A DNA stretch of 64,000 bases from a virus (IMGVR_UViG_3300042090_002370:1-64000), one strand, 5' to 3'; shown: positions 16,279 to 24,051, numbered from the stretch's first letter. Translations and numbers: made by a program. Notes: a model not told the origin generated them from the letters alone.

Positions 16279-16550
16279 AGCGCCTCGCCAGGGGTGAGAC
16301 GGTGCAGTTCAGGCCGCATGGAAACTCGATGGTTCCGAGAATCCGATCTGGTCAGCTCTGCACCGTCGAGCCTGCGGTCGTGGACCAAGTAGAGAAGGGC
16401 GACATTGTTCTCTGCAAGGTCGGAGGCTCGGTGTACCTGCACCTCGTGAAGGCATGCACTGTCGGTCGGGTGCTGATTGGGAACAACAAGGGGCACGACA
16501 ACGGCTGGACCCATCAGGTGTTCGGCAAGTTGATCAGAGTGGAGGACTGA
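16254..16550 (+). CDS. S24/S26-type peptidase domain protein
   Basis: The 98-residue protein matches the catalytic half of LexA/UmuD/signal-peptidase-fold proteases: FRPHGNSMVPRIRSGQ with nucleophile Ser25, and a candidate general-base Lys66 in YLHLVKA. It lacks the N-terminal DNA-binding domain of LexA-type repressors and any membrane anchor. It could be a UmuD-like self-cleaving protein or a small processing protease. Start ATG 16254 has AGGAAG upstream. No partner repressor or polymerase gene is adjacent. The domain match is clear; the function is not. Confidence 0.7.
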   Translation: MGWATEYVERLARGETVQFRPHGNSMVPRIRSGQLCTVEPAVVDQVEKGDIVLCKVGGSVYLHLVKACTVGRVLIGNNKGHDNGWTHQVFGKLIRVED

Positions 16551-16650
16551 AGTGGGCTGGAGGGTCCAGGAACACGTGCCTTGGGCGAACCGAGCAGAGA
16601 CGTGATGATCACTCGAGCTCGAAAGAATGAGCAAAAGCCGTCAGCTTTCA

Positions 16651-16663
16651 GGCATAAGAAGAA
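16651..16663 (+). promoter_or_regulatory. GGCATAAGA element
   Basis: GGCATAAGAAGAA runs into TGGAGGGAGATC and the ATG at 16676. It matches the copy at 15768 at 18 of 19 core positions. The gap before it (16551-16675) otherwise holds only very short, poorly supported ORFs. Confidence 0.5.
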
Positions 16664-16675
16664 TGGAGGGAGATC

Positions 16676-16990
16676 ATGCACAATACAAAACAGTACGGGA
16701 GAAGTGAGCTATTTTCATCAGGAGGACGAGATAGCGATTGGGATGACCCGGTGGTCAACCCACGGGAGCTAGTAGACCCGAGCGAGAAGATTGAGGGGCC
16801 TAAGCGTAGGCGCGTCAATGCGAGAAGGGTGGTAGAACGCAGCGGGTCCACGGCAATCGTACGTCCGTACAACGCGCCGAACTTGAGTGGCTACGACCCG
16901 TTCCTCAAACCGCCGGCACAAGGCCTTGCTATCGATACGATGCCACGGCCGCTAAAGCCGCCTAGTGCGCTGGTTAGGGGCTCTGAATGA
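16676..16990 (+). CDS. Hypothetical polar protein (104 aa)
   Basis: ATG 16676 follows TGGAGGGAGATC. The protein is polar and basic with little predicted secondary structure (KIEGPKRRRVNARRVVERS; Pro-rich tail). It is coupled by ATGA to the next gene. Function is unknown. Confidence 0.6.
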   Translation: MHNTKQYGRSELFSSGGRDSDWDDPVVNPRELVDPSEKIEGPKRRRVNARRVVERSGSTAIVRPYNAPNLSGYDPFLKPPAQGLAIDTMPRPLKPPSALVRGSE

Positions 16991-17226
16991 GCATCGCCAA
17001 GTTCAAAGTGTACGCCACTCTTGATGGCGCAGGCGGCATGAAGAAGGGGACGTTCGAGATAGACCGTGAGACAGGCGTTGTTACAGTGCGCCCATACAGG
17101 TCACGGTTGGTCTACGAGGTTCTGCTCAACAACTTGGCCACGACTGTATGCAAGCAGAACCTTGGCGTCGTGCGTGAAGAGAAGAAGGCTAAGAAGGCGA
17201 AGAGGGCAGCTCATGACGACGCGTAG
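16987..17226 (+). CDS. Hypothetical protein (79 aa)
   Basis: ATGA overlap sets the start. The N-terminal 55 residues look like a small beta domain (KFKVYATLDGAG ... GTFEIDRETGVVTVRPYRSR) and the C-terminus is a Lys/Ala-rich tail. Function is unknown. Confidence 0.6.
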   Translation: MSIAKFKVYATLDGAGGMKKGTFEIDRETGVVTVRPYRSRLVYEVLLNNLATTVCKQNLGVVREEKKAKKAKRAAHDDA

Positions 17227-17470
17227 TATCTCCAGCAGAGAAGCACACCCAGAGTTAGTTGCTGCCGGTAAGAAGCTCACACAGCTGCTAGCGACGCTGC
17301 CTCATAATATCGGCATAGCCTTCGTCCTAGTCCGTGAAGAAGGGCGCGACGTGCTCATGGGCGGCAACCTGACCGTCGATTCCATGCTCGAGTCGTTCAC
17401 CGCGGCGGTCGATCTTTTGCAGCATGATGGTAGTGCAATCGAAGCGATCGAAAATAAAACCAAGCACTGA
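17213..17470 (+). CDS. Hypothetical protein (85 aa)
   Basis: ATG 17213 lies in the end of the previous gene with GAGGG upstream. The product is a small alpha-beta protein (HPELVAAGKKLTQLLATL; IAFVLVREEGRDVLMGGN). Function is unknown. Confidence 0.55.
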   Translation: MTTRSISSREAHPELVAAGKKLTQLLATLPHNIGIAFVLVREEGRDVLMGGNLTVDSMLESFTAAVDLLQHDGSAIEAIENKTKH

Positions 17471-17477
17471 GGGAGCC

Positions 17478-17924
17478 ATGCGAACACAAGATGAGATCGT
17501 AGTCAGGATGAGAAACAGTAGGTCGTTCCTCGGGTTCGAGATGGAGGTCTTGATCACGGCGCTGGACTTCGAGCACGCCAAGGAGTTCCTGAGGCCCGAG
17601 GTAAAAGCGGAGGATTGGAAGTGCAGCGATGAGCAGACGCTGCTCAGTGAAGCGCAGATCTACGCAGCGTTCGCGTGGGGCAAGGCAGCAGATCATCGCG
17701 GCATCAGCGCAGGGCGCGGCGTTGAGAAACTGAGCGCGGTTGCATGGCTACTCGGTCGAGACGACGTAGTATCGGCCATGGCGGCAGTGGACTATGCCTA
17801 CTACGGATGCCCGAAACTCAAGGCCTTCTGTGAGGGCATGTGTTTCCCTATCGGCACCGGCGCCGCGTTAGAGCGGATGATGAAAGGGGAGCCGTGCAGC
17901 GATGGGTGCGACAGTTGCTGCTAA
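17478..17924 (+). CDS. Phage-type conserved hypothetical protein (148 aa)
   Basis: ATG 17478 follows GAGGGAGCC. The sequence has a pattern I associate with a common uncharacterised phage protein: RSFLGFEMEVLITALDFEHA, then FAWGKAADHRGISAGRGVEK, and a YAYYGCPKLKAFCE segment, with a Cys-rich C-terminus (CSDGCDSCC). The conserved central helix suggests a folded helical domain. No enzymatic function is known to me. Confidence 0.65.
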   Translation: MRTQDEIVVRMRNSRSFLGFEMEVLITALDFEHAKEFLRPEVKAEDWKCSDEQTLLSEAQIYAAFAWGKAADHRGISAGRGVEKLSAVAWLLGRDDVVSAMAAVDYAYYGCPKLKAFCEGMCFPIGTGAALERMMKGEPCSDGCDSCC

Positions 17925-17931
17925 GGCTGAC

Positions 17932-18564
17932 ATGCTGCATTACTACACGCTGCCTAACATCAAAGGCGAAGGCTGGGCGCACATCGCTATCAATACCGAG
18001 ACCGGCTTCTTCGCCGCGGTCTCCGACTGGGGGAACTTCTCGTACCTCTGGACCCACCCGGGGATGGAGTTCCGCAAGTTCCTCACGGAGCTTCAGCCTG
18101 ATTACCTTCACAGTAAGCTCATGATGGGGAGGCCGGACCGCGCAGTCTTCAGTGGGAGCAAGACGGTGGAGAACATCCGTCAGGCTATTGAGGACAAGAA
18201 CAAGGAGGAGGGGCGTTGGGCGTTCTACCACGAGGAGATGGACACGCTCAAAGCGCTCGGGCCAGACCCAGAGAAGTACGCGCTTGACGTTTGGGAGAGC
18301 GAGACGCATCTCACGGATGTTTGGGAGTACGTCGTCTACTTACCCGAGCCGCAGTGCCGCAGCTTCTGCGAAAAGGTCTGGCCGCGTTTCAAGAAGCTGC
18401 TCTTGGACGAGCTTGAGGAAGAGAAAGTGACGGTCATTTACGGGACAAGAGGGAAGAACAAGAGCGTCGACACGCCTAACGCCACGGTGCTCACTATGCT
18501 CATGACAGAGGAAGACAAGGCAGGGCTTCCTCTGAAGATGACGGGACCGGACCGCAATGGTTGA
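17932..18564 (+). CDS. Phage-type conserved hypothetical protein (210 aa)
   Basis: ATG 17932 is preferred because AAGG lies just upstream and it follows the previous stop; ATG 17902 would overlap. The N-terminal region (NTETGFFAAVSDWGNFSYLW, then EFRKFLTEL) has the look of a widespread phage protein of unknown function. The middle and C-terminus are helical and charged. It forms a block with the preceding conserved gene. Confidence 0.65.
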   Translation: MLHYYTLPNIKGEGWAHIAINTETGFFAAVSDWGNFSYLWTHPGMEFRKFLTELQPDYLHSKLMMGRPDRAVFSGSKTVENIRQAIEDKNKEEGRWAFYHEEMDTLKALGPDPEKYALDVWESETHLTDVWEYVVYLPEPQCRSFCEKVWPRFKKLLLDELEEEKVTVIYGTRGKNKSVDTPNATVLTMLMTEEDKAGLPLKMTGPDRNG

Positions 18565-18598
18565 GCCGCTCAAGACAAATGCCTAGGAGGTCTCGAGG

Positions 18599-18862
18599 AT
18601 GAGGCTGCCAGGCGGTCGCGTTATCGAACGACCTTGGCAGAGGAGCGAGCTCTTCCAGCTCTACATGCGTGGTTGGAGAGATGGCGCTGGCAGTAAGCCA
18701 ATGCGCAAGGACCACATGGACTGCCCGGAGTACGACAAGGCTTACGCAGCAGGTTGCAAGGCTAGGGAAGCTGTTTCTCGTCGTGTTGCTAACCGGCTGC
18801 GTCACACACCCAATATCCTGCGTCTCGCAGAGAAAGAGAAAAATGGAGCACGACAGCGATAG
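18599..18862 (+). CDS. Hypothetical protein (87 aa)
   Basis: ATG 18599 has AGGAGG upstream. The sequence contains ELFQLYMRGWRDGAG and YDKAYAAGCKAREAV, a helical pattern seen in small phage proteins of unknown role. Overlaps the next gene by 20 bases. Confidence 0.6.
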   Translation: MRLPGGRVIERPWQRSELFQLYMRGWRDGAGSKPMRKDHMDCPEYDKAYAAGCKAREAVSRRVANRLRHTPNILRLAEKEKNGARQR

Positions 18863-19334
18863 CGATGAGGTCTGCCTAGGGACAGTGGCTAGGCCACTAG
18901 CTGAAATAACCGCGCTCAATACGGTCTCGCGTATGATGAAGCGACTGGAGCTCGCGGAGAAGGTGTGCGATAGGTTAGTGGCGTGCATAGCTTACGGCAG
19001 CGCCGACTTCATGGATGCTGAGGCGCTAGAGCATACGCTCGTGGCGTGGGAGGAGGCCCGTGGCTCGCGCTTCATCTACACTGACGGCAACGACCACGTC
19101 ATCGCGACAGGTCGTGGTGGTCTCAGTCGGTGGCTCGATGAGCAGGGCTACGATCCCGATCAACGGCTATGGGATCTCGTACAGCCTGAGGCCACCATCG
19201 CCATCTGCTGTGACAAGGACGGGAATATATGCAGCACAGAGGACGACGCGCGAGTAGAGCAGCCGCGCACAAGAACAGCCCAGGAATGGCTAGCGCAGGT
19301 GAAGGAGAACGGTTTACTTTGCACCGAGGACTGA
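18843..19334 (+). CDS. Hypothetical protein (163 aa)
   Basis: ATG 18843 lies in the end of the preceding gene after GAGAAAGAGAAA. The protein has an N-terminal helix (VSRMMKRLELAEKVCDRLVA) and a C-terminal half with beta character (FIYTDGNDHVIATGRGG). No motif of known function is seen. Confidence 0.6.
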   Translation: MEHDSDSDEVCLGTVARPLAEITALNTVSRMMKRLELAEKVCDRLVACIAYGSADFMDAEALEHTLVAWEEARGSRFIYTDGNDHVIATGRGGLSRWLDEQGYDPDQRLWDLVQPEATIAICCDKDGNICSTEDDARVEQPRTRTAQEWLAQVKENGLLCTED

Positions 19335-19378
19335 GGAGTAGGTGTAGCGCATTGTCGCGGATTCGTAGTAGGGCTGTG

Positions 19379-19528
19379 ATGGGCTGGACCATGTTCAAAA
19401 TCATGGTGAAGCTCTACTACGATCTTCGCGGCTATAACGGCGACGACTTCTTCGTAGGCCTAGCCGACGACGAGCTGGAGAGGATCAACAAGAAGCCGAG
19501 TCCGTTCCACAGATACAGGAGAAGGTGA
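19379..19528 (+). CDS. Small hypothetical protein (49 aa)
   Basis: An open frame from ATG 19379 (AGTAGGG upstream) gives MGWTMFKIMVKLYYDLRGYN followed by an acidic stretch and a basic end. It stops two bases before the next start, which supports it. Confidence 0.45.
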   Translation: MGWTMFKIMVKLYYDLRGYNGDDFFVGLADDELERINKKPSPFHRYRRR

Positions 19529-19529
19529 G

Positions 19530-19826
19530 ATGCTTGAACGAACTGTAGAGCAGTGGCTCGAGCTCGCTGAGCAGGGCCCAGATGATATGGAGCATACGTG
19601 CCGCGGTTGCCTTTGCTCAATGACGATAGACGACACGTGTGAGCCTTCAGCGTTCTGTCACAAGTGCGCTCAGATCTTCTTGCCGCTGCTCATCGAGAAG
19701 TACAACATCGTGTTGAAGTCAGCGAAGGCCGGCTGGCGGTCGGCTAAGCTACTTGCGAGCGCACTCGGGCGTCCTATCTCTTTGGTGGCAGCCGACAACG
19801 CACTGAAGGAGTTGGGCGATGCCTAG
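19530..19826 (+). CDS. Cys-rich hypothetical protein (98 aa)
   Basis: ATG 19530 follows AGGAGAAGGTGAG. Residues about 24-46 hold CRGCLCS ... CEPSAFCHKC, likely a zinc site, followed by a long helix. Its end overlaps the next gene by 8 bases. Function is unknown. Confidence 0.6.
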   Translation: MLERTVEQWLELAEQGPDDMEHTCRGCLCSMTIDDTCEPSAFCHKCAQIFLPLLIEKYNIVLKSAKAGWRSAKLLASALGRPISLVAADNALKELGDA

Positions 19827-20058
19827 AGGAGACGACGAGAAAGAGTTCACCATCGACAATGCCAAGTGCATTCGCGAGAGTGAGAAGGCCATTTTTGTGA
19901 AGGCTCAGTTCTTCGAAGACCTGGGCCTACAGGACGGCCAGGTCTGGATTCCGAAGAGTCAGGTGACAGACAACAGCGAAGTCTTCGAGACGGATGGTGA
20001 GGGCAAGCTCATCGTGACAATGTGGTTCGCCAGAAAATCTGAGTGGGTAGATGACTGA
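19819..20058 (+). CDS. Conserved-type small protein (79 aa)
   Basis: The 79-residue protein is a small beta domain with pattern (KAIFVKA ... VWIPKSQV ... LIVTMWFARKSEW) that I recognise as recurrent in phage and bacterial genomes without a known function. It overlaps genes on both sides. Confidence 0.6.
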   Translation: MPRGDDEKEFTIDNAKCIRESEKAIFVKAQFFEDLGLQDGQVWIPKSQVTDNSEVFETDGEGKLIVTMWFARKSEWVDD

Positions 20059-20158
20059 GGATAAATTCTGGCTACATGTAGACAAGTCAGGTGGATCCGA
20101 CCACTCGGGCTGCCAGTCATCCTGCGTAAGACGCGGCGGAAAGACCTGTAGTTGGTGA
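20051..20158 (+). CDS. Mini-ORF with Cys residues (35 aa)
   Basis: ATG 20051 lies within the end of the preceding gene. The peptide has an aromatic start (DKFWLHVDKSGG) and three Cys in its C-terminal half. The clean overlap supports it modestly. Confidence 0.4.
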   Translation: MTEDKFWLHVDKSGGSDHSGCQSSCVRRGGKTCSW

Positions 20159-20172
20159 GCGAAAGAAGTACA

Positions 20173-20709
20173 ATGGGTGGTGTGGAACAACCAGCGCCGC
20201 CCTTCGTCCCCTCCTTACGTTGTACGCTTACGCACTTCTGCGAGTTGAGGCCGCGTGGCGAGAAGCTCGGTTCGGTGAACAATCGTCGCCTTGTTTCGAT
20301 CACGAGCCAGTATCGGTTTGCGAGCAGTCGCGGTTTAGACTCGCTGCGCGGTGCTGTCTTGTCTAGCGTCAGTGGGGAGAGGGCCTTCGAACCGGCCCTT
20401 CTTCCCATCGGCGCCGCGCTTTTACAAGACGTGATGCCTATTGAGTTTATCTTCCGTCATCTACGCGGCGGGCAGCAAGAACTACGAGCAGCGGCGGTCT
20501 TCGCATCAGTTTACTACTCCTCTACTGACCTAAGTGTCGAGATCGCCGAGGAGCTCATCTCGGACAAGGGCGACAAGCTAATACTACAAGCGATGCATGA
20601 AGTTCTTGACTTGCGTATTAGAACTAGTACAGGTGGAACCTGCCATCGATGTGGCGCTAGAGGAACCCGTCAACTACAGCAGCTCGACTGGCTTCCTTAC
20701 AGAATGTAG
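20173..20709 (+). CDS. Hypothetical protein (178 aa)
   Basis: The C-terminal 95 residues look protein-like (IEFIFRHLRGGQQELRAAAV, then LSVEIAEELISDKGDKLI) and end in a CHRCGARG motif. The N-terminal half is less convincing and a leftward ORF overlaps it, so the true start may be later, for example ATG 20432. Weak ribosome site. Function is unknown. Confidence 0.5.
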   Translation: MGGVEQPAPPFVPSLRCTLTHFCELRPRGEKLGSVNNRRLVSITSQYRFASSRGLDSLRGAVLSSVSGERAFEPALLPIGAALLQDVMPIEFIFRHLRGGQQELRAAAVFASVYYSSTDLSVEIAEELISDKGDKLILQAMHEVLDLRIRTSTGGTCHRCGARGTRQLQQLDWLPYRM

Positions 20710-20720
20710 CCCGCAGAACT

Positions 20721-20740
20721 CTTTTTTTAGCTACGCGAGG
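20721..20740 (+). promoter_or_regulatory. T-run/TAGCTACGCG element
   Basis: CTTTTTTTAGCTACGCG lies just upstream of the exonuclease gene. The same T-run followed by TAGC(T)AC occurs at the terminators at 2923, 47452, 44795 and 55621. No stable hairpin precedes the T-run here, so terminator function is doubtful at this site. Confidence 0.4.
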
Positions 20741-20745
20741 CCAAC

Positions 20746-21345
20746 ATGTGGTCTAGCTCGTTCGTTGCGATAGACACGGAAACTTCTGGGTTCGGGCCAG
20801 ACGCCCGCATTCTAGAAGTTGCTGTTGTAGTGTTCGAGAACGGGCTACCTGTTCATTCGTTCTCGCGACTCATCTGCCCGCCGGATCTCGATTGGGAGAA
20901 GTCGGCCGAGGCCTTGTCCGTGAACAATCTCACAAAAGAGGCGCTAGTCGGCAAGCCTACATTCGAGGAGACGCTCCCTGATCTCATGGTCGAGCTCGCA
21001 CATCCAGTATGGGTTGCGCACAACATGCCCTTCGACTTTCAGATGCTCGCGCAGGAATGGGCTAGGCTAGGAAGAACGCTCGAACCGCCACCGCTCTTAC
21101 TTTGCACATGCCGGCTTGCCGCGTTTCTTAGCCCTATGGCTCAGGGTAACAAGCTTCACCAAGTCGCCGCCCGTTACGGTGTAGTTCAAGACGGCGCTCA
21201 CCGCGCCGTTGTTGACGCTGAGGTCTGCGGCGGGATCGCTACTAGTATGGTAAAACAGGGTAAGCTGCCCACAGACAATGACACGATGCGCATGATGATG
21301 CGGCAAGCCGACGTTGCCTGGAAGAGAAAGGGGCGACGTGGCTGA
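20746..21345 (+). CDS. DnaQ-like 3'-5' exonuclease (DEDDh)
   Basis: The 199-residue protein carries all DEDDh catalytic residues: Asp10 and Glu12 in AIDTET, Asp97 in HNMPFDF, and His152 with Asp157 in GAHRAVVDAE. This is the fold of the polymerase III epsilon proofreading subunit and RNase T, which remove 3' nucleotides from single-stranded DNA or RNA. It is a single-domain version, far from the polymerase operon, so it may act in nucleic acid turnover instead of proofreading; the family A polymerase has its own exonuclease domain. The T-run/TAGCTAC element lies directly upstream. Confidence 0.85.
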   Translation: MWSSSFVAIDTETSGFGPDARILEVAVVVFENGLPVHSFSRLICPPDLDWEKSAEALSVNNLTKEALVGKPTFEETLPDLMVELAHPVWVAHNMPFDFQMLAQEWARLGRTLEPPPLLLCTCRLAAFLSPMAQGNKLHQVAARYGVVQDGAHRAVVDAEVCGGIATSMVKQGKLPTDNDTMRMMMRQADVAWKRKGRRG

Positions 21346-21542
21346 TGGGTACGCACAAACGTCCGTGCTGCAAATGCGACGCAGTACTAATTATGGAAGG
21401 CGCAGTTCAGCTTCAAGACGAAACTGGAGACGCCGACTTCGCGATGCGCGACTACGCCCTGCGAAATGGGTGGGACGCACGCATGATCATTAGCGGAGCC
21501 TTACTATTCACCTGTCCAAGTTGCCTATTGAAGGCGGCCTAA
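21345..21542 (+). CDS. Small putative zinc-ribbon protein (65 aa)
   Basis: ATG 21345 overlaps the exonuclease stop (TGATG). CCKCDAVL near the N-terminus and CPSCLL near the C-terminus give a two-knuckle arrangement. Translational coupling to the exonuclease suggests a linked function, but none is known. Confidence 0.6.
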   Translation: MGTHKRPCCKCDAVLIMEGAVQLQDETGDADFAMRDYALRNGWDARMIISGALLFTCPSCLLKAA

Positions 21543-21575
21543 AAAGGCGCTACGACAGCGCTCATGGAGAACAAC

Positions 21576-22067
21576 ATGAAAAAGAATCTTTCGATCATCC
21601 TCGCTCTCACGTCTCTTCTTGCCATCACCCCGGGCTGCGCGGCCGCCAATACGTGGTGGCAGCAATTCCAGAGTAACCCTGTTGCTCAGGTGCAGACATT
21701 CGAACAGGGCGTTCAGATCGCACTCTCCAGCGCGTCGGTAGCGTGGGGTGTCGTCCTCCCGCTTCTGCCGTTGGCCTCTCAGGCGAAAGCCCAGGCCGAC
21801 TACAACAACGCCGTCGTTTCTGTGAACCATGGATTGCAGGCGCTGAACGACGCCGTTCAGGCGGCCGTGGATGCGAAGACATCGAACCCCGACTTCTCCG
21901 CCGCTATCGCGCAGATTCAGGCGGCTGTTACGCAGGTTCTCGACATCGTCAATCAGTACACGGCGCTCGCTCCGCCTTCCGTGAGTGCACTATCACACCC
22001 CGTTCCTGGCATCGTCGAAGCGAAGGCAGCAGTGCAATCTCTTACGCGCTTCTCAGGAAAGTTCTAG
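21576..22067 (+). CDS. Phage lipoprotein upstream of endolysin
   Basis: ATG 21576 (GGAGAACAAC upstream) gives a 163-residue protein with a lipoprotein signal: basic MKKN, hydrophobic core, and lipobox ending TPGC near residue 20. The mature part is helical and rich in Ala, Gln and Val. The next gene is a GH25 endolysin two bases downstream, so an outer-membrane spanin-type or other lysis role is plausible, though it is longer than most outer spanins. The signal sequence supports a Gram-negative host. Confidence 0.7.
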   Translation: MKKNLSIILALTSLLAITPGCAAANTWWQQFQSNPVAQVQTFEQGVQIALSSASVAWGVVLPLLPLASQAKAQADYNNAVVSVNHGLQALNDAVQAAVDAKTSNPDFSAAIAQIQAAVTQVLDIVNQYTALAPPSVSALSHPVPGIVEAKAAVQSLTRFSGKF

Positions 22068-22069
22068 TC

Positions 22070-22780
22070 GTGACGCGTCTCATTACCGATGTGTCCGCAG
22101 CGAACGCTCTAGGGCGTGCGCCTGGTCGTGCCCTATCACAAGATGATCTCGACTGGGCTTGGGCGAAGAGCCAGGGCGTAGTCGGCAGCTACGTGGAGGG
22201 CTACATCGGTAATGACGGGCCGAACACTGACTTCGACCTGCAGATGCAGGACATCGTAGACGCCGGTCTTCTTGCCGGCGTCTACGACTACGTCTACCCG
22301 CTGCCAACGGTAGCTGGGCACGCGAACCGCGACCCCGTCGCACAAGCGCAGCTTCATGGCGCTAAGTCGGGCCCATGGAAGCCTGGCATGCTTCGCTTCA
22401 TGGGCGATCTCGAGTGGCCTTCGCCAGCCCAGTGGGCGCAGTGGGGGTGCTCGGCACAGCAGATCATAGACTGGATTTGCGCTTACCTCCTTACACGTGA
22501 CGGCCTCGCCGGTTGTATGGTCGGCCTATACACCTACGAAGACTTCTGGATGGAGCTCACCGCCGGTGGCACGAATGTGCCCTCCGAGCTTGCCGACCGC
22601 CCGCTATGGGTGGCCGGCTCATCTGCCTGGGTGAAGCCTCCCTGGTCGGCCGCTACGCTCTGGCAGATGACTGGCCAAGAGCTCAAGGTGCAGACGACTT
22701 CCGGGCGTCCGCCGGTAACCACAGACTGCTCGCAGTTTCTCGGAGACGATGCCGCTTGGTCGGCTTTTATTGGCCAGTAA
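22070..22780 (+). CDS. GH25-type endolysin (lysozyme-like muramidase)
   Basis: GTG 22070 follows an AGGAAA site and the lipoprotein stop. The 236-residue product is one catalytic domain with GH25 signatures: ITDVS with Asp7, an ADxGVYDYVYP-like strand near 65-76, FMGDLEW with Asp113 and Glu115 (catalytic DxE), and a C-terminal LWQMTGQEL ... TTDCSQFLGD segment like the family's LWQ...D.N.F end. GH25 enzymes cleave the N-acetylmuramic acid to N-acetylglucosamine bond of peptidoglycan. No signal peptide or binding domain is present, so release would need a holin. Longer upstream starts in this frame lie inside the lipoprotein gene and are rejected. Confidence 0.85.
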   Translation: MTRLITDVSAANALGRAPGRALSQDDLDWAWAKSQGVVGSYVEGYIGNDGPNTDFDLQMQDIVDAGLLAGVYDYVYPLPTVAGHANRDPVAQAQLHGAKSGPWKPGMLRFMGDLEWPSPAQWAQWGCSAQQIIDWICAYLLTRDGLAGCMVGLYTYEDFWMELTAGGTNVPSELADRPLWVAGSSAWVKPPWSAATLWQMTGQELKVQTTSGRPPVTTDCSQFLGDDAAWSAFIGQ

Positions 22781-22790
22781 GGAGGACGTT

Positions 22791-23030
22791 ATGACGGTCG
22801 TCAACAAAGACATCGACGCGCTTTTGGAGTTGGAGTCCAAGCTCACTGAGGCTTTTACTTGTGAGGAGGCCTACCCCATCTACATGGCCAAGTTGCGGTT
22901 CGAGGAGAAGCTCCGCACTATGGAGGCGGAGGTCAACCGAGCCGCTCGAGGTTGGGCGTACATGAGCCCGCAGCCAATGCCTCTCAAGAGAAGCCCGGTT
23001 ACATCGTTGCGCCTCTACGCAACGCAGTAA
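22791..23030 (+). CDS. Hypothetical helical protein (79 aa)
   Basis: ATG 22791 has TAAGGAGG upstream. The product is helical (IDALLELESKLTEAFTCEEA and KLRFEEKLRTMEAEV) with a polar tail. It follows the endolysin by ten bases and may be co-expressed with it. Confidence 0.6.
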   Translation: MTVVNKDIDALLELESKLTEAFTCEEAYPIYMAKLRFEEKLRTMEAEVNRAARGWAYMSPQPMPLKRSPVTSLRLYATQ

Positions 23031-23051
23031 GGCAAGCATCCGTCATCCGCA

Positions 23052-23060
23052 GGGATAAGG
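23052..23060 (+). promoter_or_regulatory. GGGATAAGG element (hairpin type)
   Basis: GGGATAAGG in the short intergenic gap is followed by a GGCG-CTTG-CGCC hairpin (23071-23082) and GGAGG (23084-23088), repeating the order seen at 12428 and 46122. Confidence 0.45.
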
Positions 23061-23096
23061 GGTCCGACTGGGCGCTTGCGCCTGGAGGTAAGGACC

Positions 23097-23399
23097 ATGG
23101 GTGACTGGTCGGATGTGGAAGATGATGTGATCTTACGCAGAGCGCTACGCTGCGCTCGTGGTGACTATCAGCGGGCGCTCATCTACGGAGATGAAGCCAC
23201 CTCAGGCAGCACATTGAAGGGCAAGGCGAGAGAGTACTCTGGTCGTTATAAGGCATCTGTTGTGGGGCTGATGTCTAGATTAGAGCGCCTTGACGGGATC
23301 CTGTGCTACGTCGAGAAGCGTGGCCAGCGACATGTACTGATCCTACGCTGGCAAACTGAACAGGATCTCGTCGACCTCGCAGAAAGACGGATGGCATGA
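23097..23399 (+). CDS. Hypothetical protein (100 aa)
   Basis: ATG 23097 has TGGAGGTAAGG upstream, behind the GGGATAAGG/hairpin leader. The product is alpha-beta with a basic centre (GSTLKGKAREYSGRYKASVV) and a strand-rich C-terminus (CYVEKRGQRHVLILRW), reminiscent of a small winged-helix-like fold, but I cannot confirm that. ATGA couples it to the next gene. Confidence 0.55.
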   Translation: MGDWSDVEDDVILRRALRCARGDYQRALIYGDEATSGSTLKGKAREYSGRYKASVVGLMSRLERLDGILCYVEKRGQRHVLILRWQTEQDLVDLAERRMA

Positions 23400-23578
23400 C
23401 ACACGAGCGCCGGCAGCTCGAGTATGCTATCGAGGTCATGCGGCAGAAATACGTAATGGTGGCAGCGATAGGACCCGCAACAGATCGTCCTGTAGAAGGC
23501 CGTATACGCTTAGACGCCATAGCCTTTGCTGCCCATCGTTTACAGCGGCCCTACTTCCCCGTGAGCCCGTTTATCTAG
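23396..23578 (+). CDS. Small hypothetical protein (60 aa)
   Basis: The start lies in an ATGA overlap. The sequence (RRQLEYAIEVMRQKYVMVAA, then RIRLDAIAFAAHRL) predicts two helices. Function is unknown. Confidence 0.55.
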   Translation: MTHERRQLEYAIEVMRQKYVMVAAIGPATDRPVEGRIRLDAIAFAAHRLQRPYFPVSPFI

Positions 23579-23585
23579 GAGAGGT

Positions 23586-23798
23586 ATGGACAAGGTTGAA
23601 CTGCTGAAGCTTTCAAAGGAAGAACTGGTCCGGCTTCTGGAGCTCGCTGTCGAGGGGCAGAAGCTGGCCACCAAGAACATGTCCAGCATCAATGAAATGA
23701 GCAAACAGCTCTACGAAGAGAATCGTCAGCTAAAGGACGAGAAGGCTACGCTCGAGGCGGAGCTCATCGTGCTGAAGAACAAGCCAGCGAAGGATTAG
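23586..23798 (+). CDS. Coiled-coil protein (70 aa)
   Basis: ATG 23586 has AGGAGAGGT upstream. Two helical blocks (LLKLSKEELVRLLELAVEGQ and ENRQLKDEKATLEAELIVLK) make up nearly all of it, the latter a coiled coil. Function is unknown. Confidence 0.6.
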   Translation: MDKVELLKLSKEELVRLLELAVEGQKLATKNMSSINEMSKQLYEENRQLKDEKATLEAELIVLKNKPAKD

Positions 23799-23802
23799 AA
23801 TC

Positions 23803-24051
23803 ATGCTCAGTATTGCGTTTGATAGAAGCTGGGATACCAGCATGCCGGTATTGCTTGTAGATGGGCAGGCCGCGGCCTTCATCGCCGAGATGGAGCTCGC
23901 AGAGTCGTGTTCTTTGTCCGACAACGCGGGTTTGATCGTCACCAAGCTGCGCGTATATCTCGGGCAATATATGGGCAGACCAATGGTGGAACTGCCGAAG
24001 GATGCCCTCATCGAGGTCATTCCGAGAGAAGGAGCACCGCTCCCACTATGA
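23803..24051 (+). CDS. Hypothetical protein (82 aa)
   Basis: The frame predicts a small alpha-beta protein (MPVLLVDGQAAAFIAEME; ALIEVIPREGAPLPL). It ends in an ATGA overlap with the glycosyltransferase-sulfotransferase gene, so the two are probably translated together. Confidence 0.55.
   Translation: MLSIAFDRSWDTSMPVLLVDGQAAAFIAEMELAESCSLSDNAGLIVTKLRVYLGQYMGRPMVELPKDALIEVIPREGAPLPL

Noticed and set aside
16605-16772. Small ORF in the gap before 16676
   Set aside because: It crosses the GGCATAAGA element and the start of the next gene in another frame, and its sequence is not protein-like beyond that overlap.
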